DNA of 64,000 nt, from assembly GCA_949752795.1 (NCBI GenBank), contig CATKHW010000549.1, positions 1-64,000 of the forward strand, written 5' to 3'. This DNA is from Hyperoodon ampullatus (Eukaryota; Chordata; Mammalia; Artiodactyla; Ziphiidae). The notes under the pieces were generated by a model, which saw nothing but the letters and a program-made list of their open reading frames with translations, was not told where the DNA came from and did not search any database. Of this stretch, positions 50,861 through 62,553 are shown one piece after another; the first letter of the stretch is position 1; the number at the start of each line of letters is the position of its first letter. Both the position numbers and the translations under genes were made by a program.

Positions 50861-52120
50861 GGGCAGGATGTAAATTGCCAACTGCCTCTCTGGAGGAGTG
50901 CATTCTGTTCCCTAAAACAAGTAAAGAACAGAGCTACAGAGCCAAGGGCACTACCAGTCTAGGGAATATACCTTGGGAAAACTGAAAATCAATAAGACAG
51001 AGCCACCCCAAAATTTAGGGCTGCACTGCATACAAGGACCTCAACTTGGATACACCTTAAGTATCCCAGAAAATATAAACATGGTTCAAAAAATTGTGGT
51101 ACTTACGTACGATGGAATATCCCTCAGACATGAAATCAATGTCATAAGACCAGTAGCAGCAAAATGGGTGGATTCAGGTACGATCATTCTAAGTGAAATA
51201 AGTCACACAGAAAAAGAAACTTATCATAAGATATCACTTATGAAGATCCTGTAAACATGGCTACACTTGAACTGAGTTAGGAAAGAGAACAGTGTCTCAC
51301 ATTTAGAAAACACTCTTATACCTGCTTAAGGGGGAAGGAGAGGTGGGGTGATGCATAAAACCAGAGTTTGATATAAGCACAGGTACCGTTCCAAAAACCA
51401 ACTATGGAATAGACAAGACCTACACCGTCCTCAGTGAAAGGGACTCAAAACCCCATATTTCCCGCAGAGGAAAGTATCTGACTAGTAAGAATCTTAAAAC
51501 CTATGTATTGATATGTCTCCATAAGGGAATCAAGTGTGTCTAGACTGGCATAAACATGGCAGCGATAATCAGCTCAAACCCACTATAAAAAGGATTTTCA
51601 AAAACAAAACAAAAAAACTGGGAAATTCTTTACAATTCCTTCAGGGTCTCTGATGAAAGCTGGAATGACCCTATCTACAACGACAGCTGGATGTGGCATA
51701 AGGAGGGACACTTGGGACTGAGACGATTGGTGAGATTGGGTGAGCAAATGCAGACCCTTTAAAGCAATAATGCATGGCACCCATTCCATGGGTCCGAACT
51801 CTCCAGGTTGAAGGGAATATTACTACAGCTATAACATGTGCGGGAAACCTAGAGAACGGACACACTGTGAATACGAAAGGTTTCTAAAACTCAACGAATA
51901 GTCCCTCTCCTGGTGCTCCGGTTTGACTTTCCGTCTGCTTTACTATCAACCTCCCAACTTGGAGAGACAGCCCCTTTAACCTCTTGGTTCGCACAGGTTG
52001 CCAATTTGGCAGAGGATGAAAGGGAAGAGGGAGAACCAATGAGAGAGTAGCTGTTAGGCATTTGGACGGGCACATATCACCTTAATTTCCCGGCAGGAAG
52101 AAGAATTAACCAAATTCTCA
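50382..52120 (+). repeat. Satellite monomer 30 (1,739 bp)
   Basis: It has a perfect palindrome (50652-50725). It shares TGAGGTAAGGC, CAAGCAATCAAGC and GAACAATAAAGG with monomer 32, 3,478 bp downstream, but not with monomer 31. Confidence 0.94.
50652..50725. repeat. Perfect 74 bp palindrome (monomer 30)
   Basis: Arms meet at 50688/50689; flank reads CAAGCAATCAAG, as in monomer 32. Confidence 0.96.
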
Positions 52121-53859
52121 GCCACCCACCGGGAACCAGTATAGGTCCTGAACCAAAATTTTGGACTTGCGGTCAGCTCACCAAAAACGAGTTGAAAAAT
52201 GGAGCTCAGGGGCACAGCAATTCACAAACTGGCCGAGTAATAAAGGACAACTATCGTCCAAAAATCTGTTGAGGGAAGGCAACGAGGCGGACTTGAAAGC
52301 GAGGCAGAATAGCAGGAAACAGATTTCAAGAGGTACGTTGGAATCGCCTTTAAAGCACAGGAAGAGGGGCACAACTTCGACAATGATGCACTTGGCCAAA
52401 AAGGGCGTATGCGTTTTCTCCTGAATATATTCAGGAGACAACGCATACGCCCTTTTTGGCCAAGCAAGCAAGCGGGCAATGCAAATCTGCACTACAAAGA
52501 AGTATCACTTCCCACCGGTCAAAAGGGACATCCACAAAATGTGTAAAAACCAGAAAGACAAGACAGGCCCTGGAGAACAGGGAGCCTTGTTATGCTGATG
52601 GGCAGGATGTAAATTGCCAACTGCCTCTCTGGAGGAGTGCATTCTGTTCCCTAAAACAAGTAAAGAACAGAGCTACAGAGCCAAGGGCACTACCAGTCTA
52701 GGGAATATACCTTGGGAAAACTGAAAATCAATAAGACAGAGCCACCCCAAAATTTAGGGCTGCACTGCATACAAGGACCTCAACTTGGATACACCTTAAG
52801 TATCCCAGAAAATATAAACATGGTTCAAAAAATTGTGGTACTTACGTACGATGGAATATCCCTCAGCCATGAAATCAATGTCATAAGACCAGTAGCAGCA
52901 AAGTGGGTGGATTCAGGTACGATGATTCTAAGTGAAATAAGTCACACAGAAAAAGAAACTTATCATAAGATATCACTTATGAAGATCCTGTAAACATGGC
53001 TACACTTGAACTGAGTTAGGAAAGAGAACAGTGTCTCACATTTAGAAAACACTCTTATACCTGCTTAAGGGGGAAGGAGAGGTGGGGTGATGCATAAAAC
53101 CAGAGTTTGATATAAGCACAGGTACCGTTCCAAAAACCAACTATGGAATAGACAAGACCTACACCGTCCTCAGCGAAAGGGACTCAAAACCCCATATTTC
53201 CCGCAGAGGAAAATATCTGACTAGTAAGAATCTTAAAACCTATATATTGATATGTCTCCGTAAGGGAATCAAGTGTGTCTAGACTGGCATAAACATGGCA
53301 GCGAGAATCCGCTGAAACCCACTATAAAAAGGAATTTCAAAAACAAAACAAAAAAAATGGGAAATTCTTTACAAGTCCTTCAGGGTCTCTGATGAAGGCT
53401 GGAATGACCCTATCTACAACGACAGCTGGATGTGGCATAAGGAGGGACACTTGGGACTGAGACGATTGGTGAGATTGGGTGAGCAAATGCAGACCCTTTC
53501 AAGCAATAATGCATGGCACCCATTCCATGGGTCCGAACTCTCCAGGTAGAAGGGAATATTACTACAGCTATAACATGTGCGGGAAACCTAGAGAACGGAC
53601 ACACTGTGAATACGAAAGGTTTCTAAAACTCAACGCATAGTCCCTCTCCTGGTGCTCCGGTTTGACTTTCCGTCTGCTTTACTATCAACCTCCCAACTTG
53701 GAGAGACAGCCCCTTTAACCTCTTGGTTCGCACAGGTTGCCAATTTGGCAGAGGATGAAAGGGAAGAGGGAGAACCAATGAGAGAGTAGCTGTTAGGCAT
53801 TTGGACGGGCACATATCACTGTAATTTCCCGGCAGGAAGAAGAATTAACCAAATTCTCA
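52121..53859 (+). repeat. Satellite monomer 31 (1,739 bp)
   Basis: The palindrome at 52391-52464 has a single mismatch (GAGACAACGC). The 3' part shares GAGAATCCGCTGAAAC near 53303 and CTCCAGGTAGAAGG with monomer 29, again at 3,478 bp. Confidence 0.94.
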
Positions 53860-54338
53860 GACACCCACCGGGAACCAGTATAGGTCCTGAACCAAAATTT
53901 TGGACTTGCGGTCAGCTCACCAAAAACGAGTTGAAAAATGGGGCTCAGGGGCACAGCAATTCACAAACTGGCCGAGTAATAAAGGACAACTATCGTCCAA
54001 AAATCTGTTGAGGTAAGGCAACGAGGCGGACTTGAAAGCGAGGCAGAATAGCAGGAAACAGATTTCAAGAGGTACGTTGGAATCACCTTTAAAGCACAGG
54101 AAGAGGGGCACAACTTCGACAATGATGCACTTGGCCAAAAAGGGCGTATGCGTTTTCTCCTGAATATATTCAGGAGAAAACGCATACGCCCTTTTTGGCC
54201 AAGCAATCAAGCGGGCAATGCAAATCTGCACTACAAAGAAGTATCACTTCCCACCGGTCAAAAGGGACATCCACAAAATGTGTAAGAACAATAAAGGCAA
54301 GACAGGCCCTGGAGAACAGGGAGCCTTGTTATGCTGAT
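53048..54338 (+). repeat. Dimeric (3,478 bp) duplication, right copy (approximate ends)
   Basis: Partner of the segment at about 49.57-50.86 kb; CCGCTGAAAC is at 53309 here. Confidence 0.75.
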
Positions 54339-55598
54339 GGGCGGGATGTAAATTGCCAACTGCCTCTCTGGAGGAGTGCATTCTGTTCCCTAAAACAAGT
54401 AAAGAACAGAGCTACAGAGCCAAGGGCACTACCAGTCTAGGGAATATACCTTGGGAAAACTGAAAATCAATAAGACAGAGCCACCCCAAAATTTAGGGCT
54501 GCACTGCATACAAGGACCTCAACTTGGATACACCTTAAGTATCCCAGAAAATATAAACATGGTTCAAAAAATTGTGGTACTTACGTACGATGGAATATCC
54601 CTCAGCCATGAAATCAATGTCATAAGACCAGTAGCAGCAAAATGGGTGGATTCAGGTACGATGATTCTAAGTGAAATAAGTCACACAGAAAAAGAAACTT
54701 ATCATAAGATATCACTTATGAAGATCCTGTAAACATGGCTACACTTGAACTGAGTTAGGAAAGAGAACAGTGTCTCACATTTAGAAAACACTCTTATACC
54801 TGCTTAAGGGGGAAGGAGAGGTGGGGTGATGCATAAAACCAGAGTTTGATATAAGCACAGGTACCGTTCCAAAAACCAACTATGGAATAGACAAGACCTA
54901 CACCGTCCTCAGCGAAAGGGACTCAAAACCCCATATTTCCCGCAGAGGAAAGTATCTGACTAGTAAGAATCTTAAAACCTATGTATTGATATGTCTCCGT
55001 AAGGGAATCAAGTGTGTCTAGACTGGCATAAACATGGCAGCGAGAATCAGCTCAAACCCATTATAAAAAGGAATTTCAAAAACAAAACAAAAAAACTGGG
55101 AAATTCTTTACAATTCCTTCAGGGTCTCTGATGAAGGCTAGAATGACCCTATCTACAACGACAGCTGGATGTGGCATAAGGAGGGACACTTGGGACTGAG
55201 ACGATTGGTGAGATTGGGTGAGCAAATGCAGACCCTTTAAAGCAATAATGCATGGCACCCATTCCATGGGTCCGAACTCTCCAGGTTGAAGGGAATATTA
55301 CTACAGCTATAACATGTGCGGGAAACCTAGAGAACGGACACACTGTGAATACGAAAGGTTTCTAAAACTCAACGCATAGTCCCTCTCCTGGTGCTCCGGT
55401 TTGACTTTCCGTCTGCTTTACTATCAACCTCCCAACTTGGAGAGACAGCCCCTTTAACCTCTTGGTTCGCACAGGTTGCCAATTTGGCAGAGGATGAAAG
55501 GGAAGAGGGAGAACCAATGAGAGAGTAGCTGTTAGGCATTTGGACGGGCACATATCACTGTAATTTCCCGGCAGGAAGAAGAATTAACCAAATTCTCA
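53860..55598 (+). repeat. Satellite monomer 32 (1,739 bp)
   Basis: It has a perfect palindrome (54130-54203). The 5' part is the dimer partner of monomer 30. The 3' part has GAAGGCTAGAATGACC near 55133, shared with monomer 35. Confidence 0.94.
54130..54203. repeat. Perfect 74 bp palindrome (monomer 32)
   Basis: Arms meet at 54166/54167; same flank as monomer 30. Confidence 0.96.
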
Positions 55599-57337
55599 GC
55601 CACCCACCGGGAACCAGTATAGGTCCTGAACCAAAATTTTGGACTTGCGGTCAGCTCACCAAAAACGAGTTGAAAAATGGGGCTCAGGGGCACAGCAATT
55701 CACAAACTGGCCGAGTAATAAAGGACAACTATCGTCCAAAAATCTGTTGAGGGAAGGCAACGAGGCGGACTTGAAAGCGAGGCAGAATAGCAGGAAACAG
55801 ATTTCAAGAGGTACGTTGGAATCGCCTTTAAAGCACAGGAAGAGGGGCACAACTTCGACAATGATGCACTTGGCCAAAAAGGGCGTATGCGTTTTCTCCT
55901 GAATATATTCAGGAGAAAACGCATACGCCCTTTTTGGCCAAGCAAGCAAGCGGGCAATGCAAATCTGCACTACAAAGAAGTATCACTTCCCACCGGTCAA
56001 AAGGGATATCCACAAAATGTGTAAGAACAAGAAAGGCAAGACAGGCCCTGGAGAACAGGGAGCCTTGTTATGCTGATGGGCGGGATGTAAATTGCCAACT
56101 GCCTCTCTGGAGGAGTGCATTCTGTTCCCTAAAACAAGTAAAGAACAGAGCTACAGAGCCAAGGGCACTACCAGTCTAGGGAATATACCTTGGGAAAACT
56201 GAAAATCAATAAGACAGAGCCACCCCAAAATTTAGGGCTGCACTGCATACAAGGGCCTCAACTTGGATACACCTTAAGTATCCCAGAAAATATAAACATG
56301 GTTCAAAAAATTGTGGTACTTACGTACGATGGAATATCCCTCAGCCATGAAATCAATGTCATAAGACCAGTAGCAGCAAAATGGGTGGATTCAGGTACGA
56401 TGATTCTAAGTGAAATAAGTCACACAGAAAAAGAAACTTATCATAAGATATCACTTATGAAGATCCTGTAAACATGGCTACACTTGAACTGAGTTAGGAA
56501 AGAGAACAGTGTCTCACATTTAGAAAACACTCTTATACCTGCTTAAGGGGGAAGGAGAGGTGGGGTGATGCATAAAACCAGAGTTTGATATAAGCACAGG
56601 TACCGTTCCAAAAACCAACTATGGAATAGACAAGACCTACACCGTCTTCAGCGAAAGGGACTCAAAACCCCATATTTCCCACAGAGGAAAATATCTGACT
56701 AGTAAGAATCTTAAAACCTATGTATTGATATGTCTCCGTAAGGGAATCAAGTGTGTCTAGACTGGCATAAACATGGCAGCGAGAATCAGCTCAAACCCAC
56801 TATAAAAAGGAATTTCAAAAACAAAACAAAAAAACTGGGAAATTCTTTGCAATTCCTTCAGGGTCTCTGATGAAAGCTGGAATGACCCTATCTACAACGA
56901 CAGCTGGATGTGGCATAAGGAGGGACACTTGGGACTGAGACGATTGGTGAGATTGGGTGAGCAAATGCAGACCCTTTAAAGCAATAATGCATGGCACCCA
57001 TTCCATGGGTCCGAACTCTCCAGGTTGAAGGGAATATTACTACAGCTATAACATGTGCGGGAAACCTAGAGAACGGACACACTGTGAATACGAAAGGTTT
57101 CTAAAACTCAACGCATAGTCCCTCTCCTGGTGCTCCGGTTTGACTTTCCGTCTGCTTTACTATCAACCTCCCAACTTGGAGAGACAGCCCCTTTAACCTC
57201 TTGGTTCACACAGGTTGCCAATTTGGCAGAGGATGAAAGGGAAGAGGGAGAACCAATGAGAGAGTAGCTGTAAGGCATTTGGACGGGCACATATCACTGT
57301 AATTTCCCGGCAGGAAGAAGAATTAACCAAATTCTCA
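55599..57337 (+). repeat. Satellite monomer 33 (1,739 bp)
   Basis: It has a perfect palindrome (55869-55942). It shares ACAAGGGCCTCAAC near 56249 with monomer 35 at an offset of 3,478 bp. Confidence 0.94.
55869..55942. repeat. Perfect 74 bp palindrome (monomer 33)
   Basis: Arms meet at 55905/55906 with no mismatch. Confidence 0.96.
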
Positions 57338-59076
57338 GCCACCCACCGGGAACCAGTATAGGTCCTGAACCAAAATTTTGGACTTGCGGTCAGCTCACAA
57401 AAAACGAGTTGAAAAATGGAGCTCAGGGGCACAGCAATTCACAAACTGGCCGAGTAATAAAGGACAACTATCGTCCAAAAATCTGTTGAGGGAAGGCAAC
57501 GAGGCGGACTTGAAAGCGAGGCAGAATAGCAGGAAACAGATTTCAAGAGGTACGTTGGAATCGCCTTTAAAGCACAGGAAGAGGGGCACAACTTCGACAA
57601 TGATGCACTTGGTCAAAAAGGGCGTATGTGTTTTCTCCTGAATATATTCAGGAGAAAACGCATACGCCCTTTTTGGCCAAGCAAGCAAGCGGGCAATGCA
57701 AATCTGCACTACAAAGAAGTATCACTTCCCACCGGTCAAAAGGGACATCCACAAAATGTGTAAGAAGAAGAAAGGCAAGACAGGCCCTGGAGAACAGGGA
57801 GCCTTGCTATGCTGATGGGCGGGATGTAAATTGCCAACTGCCTCTCTGGAGGAGTGCATTCTGTTCCCTAAAACAAGTAAAGAACAGAGCTACAGAGCCA
57901 AGGGCACTACCAGTCTAGGGAATATACCTTGGGAAAACTGAAAATCAATAAGACAGAGCCACCCCAAAATTTAGGGCTGCACTGCATACAAGGACCTCAA
58001 CTTGGATACACCTTAAGTATCCCAGAAAATATAAACATGGTTCAAAAAATTGTGGTACTTACGTACGATGGAATATCCCTCAGCCATGAAATAAATGTCA
58101 TAAGACCAGTAGCAGCAAAATGGGTGGATTCAGGTACGATGATTCTAAGTGAAATAAGTCACACAGAAAAAGAAACTTATCATAAGATATCACTTATGAA
58201 GATCCTGTAAACATGGCTACACTTGAACTGAGTTAGGAAAGAGAACAGTGTCTCACATTTAGAAAACACTCTTATACCTGCTTAAGGGGGAAGGAGAGGT
58301 GGGGTGATGCATAAAACCAGAGTTTGATATAAGCACAGGTACCGTTCCAAAAACCAACTATGGAATAGACAAGACCTACACCGTCCTCAGCGAAAGGGAC
58401 TCAAAACCCCATATTTCCCGCAGAGGAAAATATCTGACTAGTAAGAATCTTAAAACCTATGTATTGATATGTCTCCATAAGGGAATCAAGTGTGTCTAGA
58501 CTGGCATAAACATGGCAGCGAGAATCAGCTCAAACCCACTATAAAAAGGAATTTGAAAAACAAAAGAAAAAAACTGGGAAATTCTTTACAATTCCTTCAG
58601 GGTCTCTGATGAAGGCTGGAATGACCCTATCTACAACGACAGCTGGATGTGGCATAAGGAGGGACACTTGGGACTGAGACGATTGGTGAGATTGGGTGAG
58701 CAAATGCAGACCCATTAAAGCAATAATGCATGGCACCCATTCCATGGGTCCGAACTCTCCAGGTTGAAGGGAATATTACTACAGCTATAACATGTGCGGG
58801 AAACCTAGAGAACGGACACACTGTGAATACGAAAGGTTTCTAAAACTCAACGCATAGTCCCTCTCCTGGTGCTCCGGTTTGACTTTCCGTCTGCTTTACT
58901 ATCAACCTCCCAACTTGGAGAGACAGCCCCTTTAACCTCTTGGTTCGCACAGGTTGCCAATTTGTCAGAGGATGAAAGGGAAGAGGGAGAACCAATGAGA
59001 GAGTAGCTGTTAGGCATTTGGACGGGCACATATCACTGTAATTTCCCGGCAGGAAGAAGAATTAACCAAATTCTCA
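57338..59076 (+). repeat. Satellite monomer 34 (1,739 bp)
   Basis: The palindrome at 57608-57681 has two mismatches, both in the left arm (TTGGTCAAAAAG and GTATGTG). Near 57763 it has AAGAAGAAGAAAGG. The A-rich tract near 58553 is altered to TTTGAAAAACAAAAG. Confidence 0.94.
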
Positions 59077-60814
59077 GCCACCCACCGGGAACCAGTATAG
59101 GTCCTGAACCAAAATTTTGGACTTGCGGTCAGCTCACCAAAAACGAGTTGAAAAATGGAGCTCAGGGGCACAGCCATTCACAAACTGGCCGAGTAATAAA
59201 GGACAACTATCGTCCAAAAATCTGTTGAGGGAAGGCAACGAGGCGGACTTGAAAGCGAGGCAGAATAGCAGGAAACAGATTTCAAGAGGTACGTTGGAAT
59301 CGCCTTTAAAGCACAGGAAGAGGGGCACAACTTCGACAATGATGCACTTGGCCAAAAAGGGCGTATGCGTTTTCTCCTGAATATATTCAGGAGAAAACGC
59401 ATACGCCCTTTTTGGCCAAGCAAGCAAGCGGGCAATGCAAATCTGCACTACAAAGAAGTATCACTTCCCACCGGTCAAAAGGGACATCCACAAAATGTGT
59501 AAGAACAAGAAAGGCAAGACAGGCCCTGGAGAACAGGGAGCCTTGTTATGCTGATGGGCGGGATGTAAATTGCCAACTGCCTCTCTGGAGGAGTGCATTC
59601 TGTTCCCTAAAACAAGTAAAGAACAGAGCTACAGAGCCAAGGGCACTACCAGTCTAGGGAATATACCTTGGGAAAACTGAAAATCAATAAGACAGAGCCA
59701 CCCCAAAATTTAGGGCTGCACTGCATACAAGGGCCTCAACTTGGATACACCTTAAGTATCCCAGAAAATATAAACATGGTTCAAAAAATTGTGGTACTTA
59801 CGTACGATGGAATATCCCTCAGCCATGAAATCAATGTCATAAGACCAGTAGCAGCAAAATGGGTGGATTCAGGTACGATGATTCTAAGTGAAATAAGTCA
59901 CACAGAAAAAGAAACTTATCATAAGATATCACTTATGAAGATCCTGTAAACATGGCTACACTTGAACTGAGTTAGGAAAGAGAACAGTGTCTCACATTTA
60001 GAAAACACTCTTATACCTGCTTAAGGGGGAAGGAGAGGTGGGGTGATGCATAAAACCAGAGTTTGATATAAGCACAGGTACCGTTCCAAAAACCAACTAT
60101 GGAATAGACAAGACCTACACCGTCCTCAGCGAAAGGGACTCAAAACCCCATATTTCCCGCAGAGGAAAATATCTGACTAGTAAGAATCTAAAACCTATGT
60201 ATTGATATGTCTCCGTAAGGGAATCAAGTGTGTCTAGACTGGCATAAACATGGCAGCGAGAATCAGCTCAAACCCACTATAAAAAGGAATTTCAAAAACA
60301 AAACAAAAAAACTGGGAAATTCTTTACAATTCCTTCAGGGTCTCTGATGAAGGCTAGAATGACCCTATCTACAACGACAGCTGGATGTGGCATAAGGAGG
60401 GACACTTGGGACTGAGACGATTGGTGAGATTGGGTGAGCAAATGCAGACCCTTTAAAGCAATAATGCATGGCACCCATTCCATGGGTCCGAACTCTCCAG
60501 GTTGAAGGGAATATTACTACAGCTATAACATGTGCGGGAAACCTAGAGAACGGACACACTGTGAATACGAAAGGTTTCTAAAACTCAACGCATAGTCCCT
60601 CTCCTGGTGCTCCGGTTTGACTTTCCGTCTGCTTTACTATCAACCTCCCAACTTGGAGAGACAGCCCCTTTAACCTCTTGGTTCGCACAGGTTGCCAATT
60701 TGGCAGAGGATGAAAGGGAAGAGGGAGAACCAATGAGAGAGTAGCTGTTAGGCATTTGGACGGGCACATATCACTGTAATTTCCCGGCAGGAAGAAGAAT
60801 TAACCAAATTCTCA
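59077..60814 (+). repeat. Satellite monomer 35 (1,738 bp)
   Basis: It has a perfect palindrome (59347-59420). It shares CACAGCCATTCAC near 59169 with monomer 1 only. One T is missing in GAATCTAAAACC near 60184, which explains its length. Confidence 0.94.
59347..59420. repeat. Perfect 74 bp palindrome (monomer 35)
   Basis: Arms meet at 59383/59384 with no mismatch. Confidence 0.96.
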
Positions 60815-62553
60815 GCCACCCACCGGGAACCAGTATAGGTCCTGAACCAAAATTTTGGACTTGCGGTCAGCTCACCAAAAACGAGTTGAAAAACGGAGCT
60901 CAGGGGCACAGCAATTCACAATCTGGCCGAGTAATAAAGGACAACTATCGTCCAAAAATCTGTTGAGGGAAGGCAACGAGGCGGACTTGAAAGCGAGGCA
61001 GAATAGCAGGAAACAGATTTCAAGAGGTACGTTGGAATCGCCTTTAAAGCACAGGAAGAGGGGCACAACTTCGACAATGATGCACTTGGCCAAAAAGGGC
61101 GTATGCGTTTTCTCCTGAATATATTCAGGAGAAAACGCATACGCCCTTTTTGGCCAAGCAAGCAAGCGGGCAATGCAAATCTGCACTACAAAGAAGTATC
61201 ACTTCCCACCGGTCAAAAGGGACATCCACAAAATGTGTAAGAACAAGAAAGGCAAGACAGGCCCTGGAGAACAGGGAGCCTTGTTATGCTGATGGGCGGG
61301 ATGTAAATTGCCAACTGCCTCTCTGGAGGAGTGCATTCTGTTCCCTAAAACAAGTAAAGAACAGAGCTACAGAGCCAAGGGCACTACCAGTCTAGGGAAT
61401 ATACCTTGGGAAAACTGAAAATCAATAAGACAGAGCCACCCCAAAATTTAGGGCTGCACTGCATACAAGGACCTCAACTTGGATACACCTTAAGTATCCC
61501 AGAAAATATAAACATGGTTCAAAAAATTGTGGTACTTACGTACGATGGAATATCCCTCAGCCATGAAATCAATGTCATAAGACCAGTAGCAGCAAAATGG
61601 GTGGATTCAGGTACGATGATTCTAAGTGAAATACGTCACACAGAAAAAGAAACTTATCATAAGATATCACTTATGAAGATCCTGTAAACATGGCTACACT
61701 TGAACTGAGTTAGGAAAGAGAACAGTGTCTCACATTTAGAAAACACTCTTATACCTGCTTAAGGGGGAAGGAGAGGTGGGGTGATGCATAAAACCAGAGT
61801 TTGATATAAGCACAGGTACCGTTCCAAAAACCAACTATGGAATAGACAAGACCTACACCGTCCTCAGCGAAAGGGACTCAAAACCCCATATTTCCCGCAG
61901 AGGAAAATATCTGACTAGTAAGAATCTTAAAACCTATGTATTGATATGTCTCCGTAAGGTAATCAAGTGTGTCTAGACTGGCATAAACATGGCAGCGAGA
62001 ATCAGCTCAAACCCACTATAAAAAGGAATTTCAAAAACAAAACAAAAAAACTGGGAAATTCTTTACAATTCCTTCAGGGTCTCTGATGAAAGCTGGAATG
62101 ACCCTATCTACAACGACAGCTGGATGTGGCATAAGGAGGGACACTTGGGACTGAGACGATTGGTGAGATTGGGTGAGCAAATGCAGACCCTTTAAAGCAA
62201 TAATGCATGGCACCCATTCCATGGGTCCGAACTCTCCAGGTTGAAGGGAATATTACTACAGCTATAACATGTGCGGGAAACCTAGAGAACGGACACACTG
62301 TGAATACGAAAGGTTTCTAAAACTCAACGCATAGTCCCTCTCCTGGTGCTCCGGTTTGACTTTCCGTCTGCTTTACTATCAACCTCCCAACTTGGAGAGA
62401 CAGCCCCTTTAACCTCTTGGTTCGCACAGGTTGCCAATTTGGCAGAGGATGAAAGGGAAGAGGGAGAACCAATGAGAGAGTAGCTGTTAGGCATTTGGAC
62501 GGGCACATATCACTGTAATTTCCCGGCAGGAAGAAGAATTAACCAAATTCTCA
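60815..62553 (+). repeat. Satellite monomer 36 (1,739 bp)
   Basis: It has a perfect palindrome (61085-61158). AAAAACGGAGCTC near 60890 is shared only with monomer 37, marking the two as near relatives. Confidence 0.94.
61085..61158. repeat. Perfect 74 bp palindrome (monomer 36)
   Basis: Arms meet at 61121/61122 with no mismatch. Confidence 0.96.
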
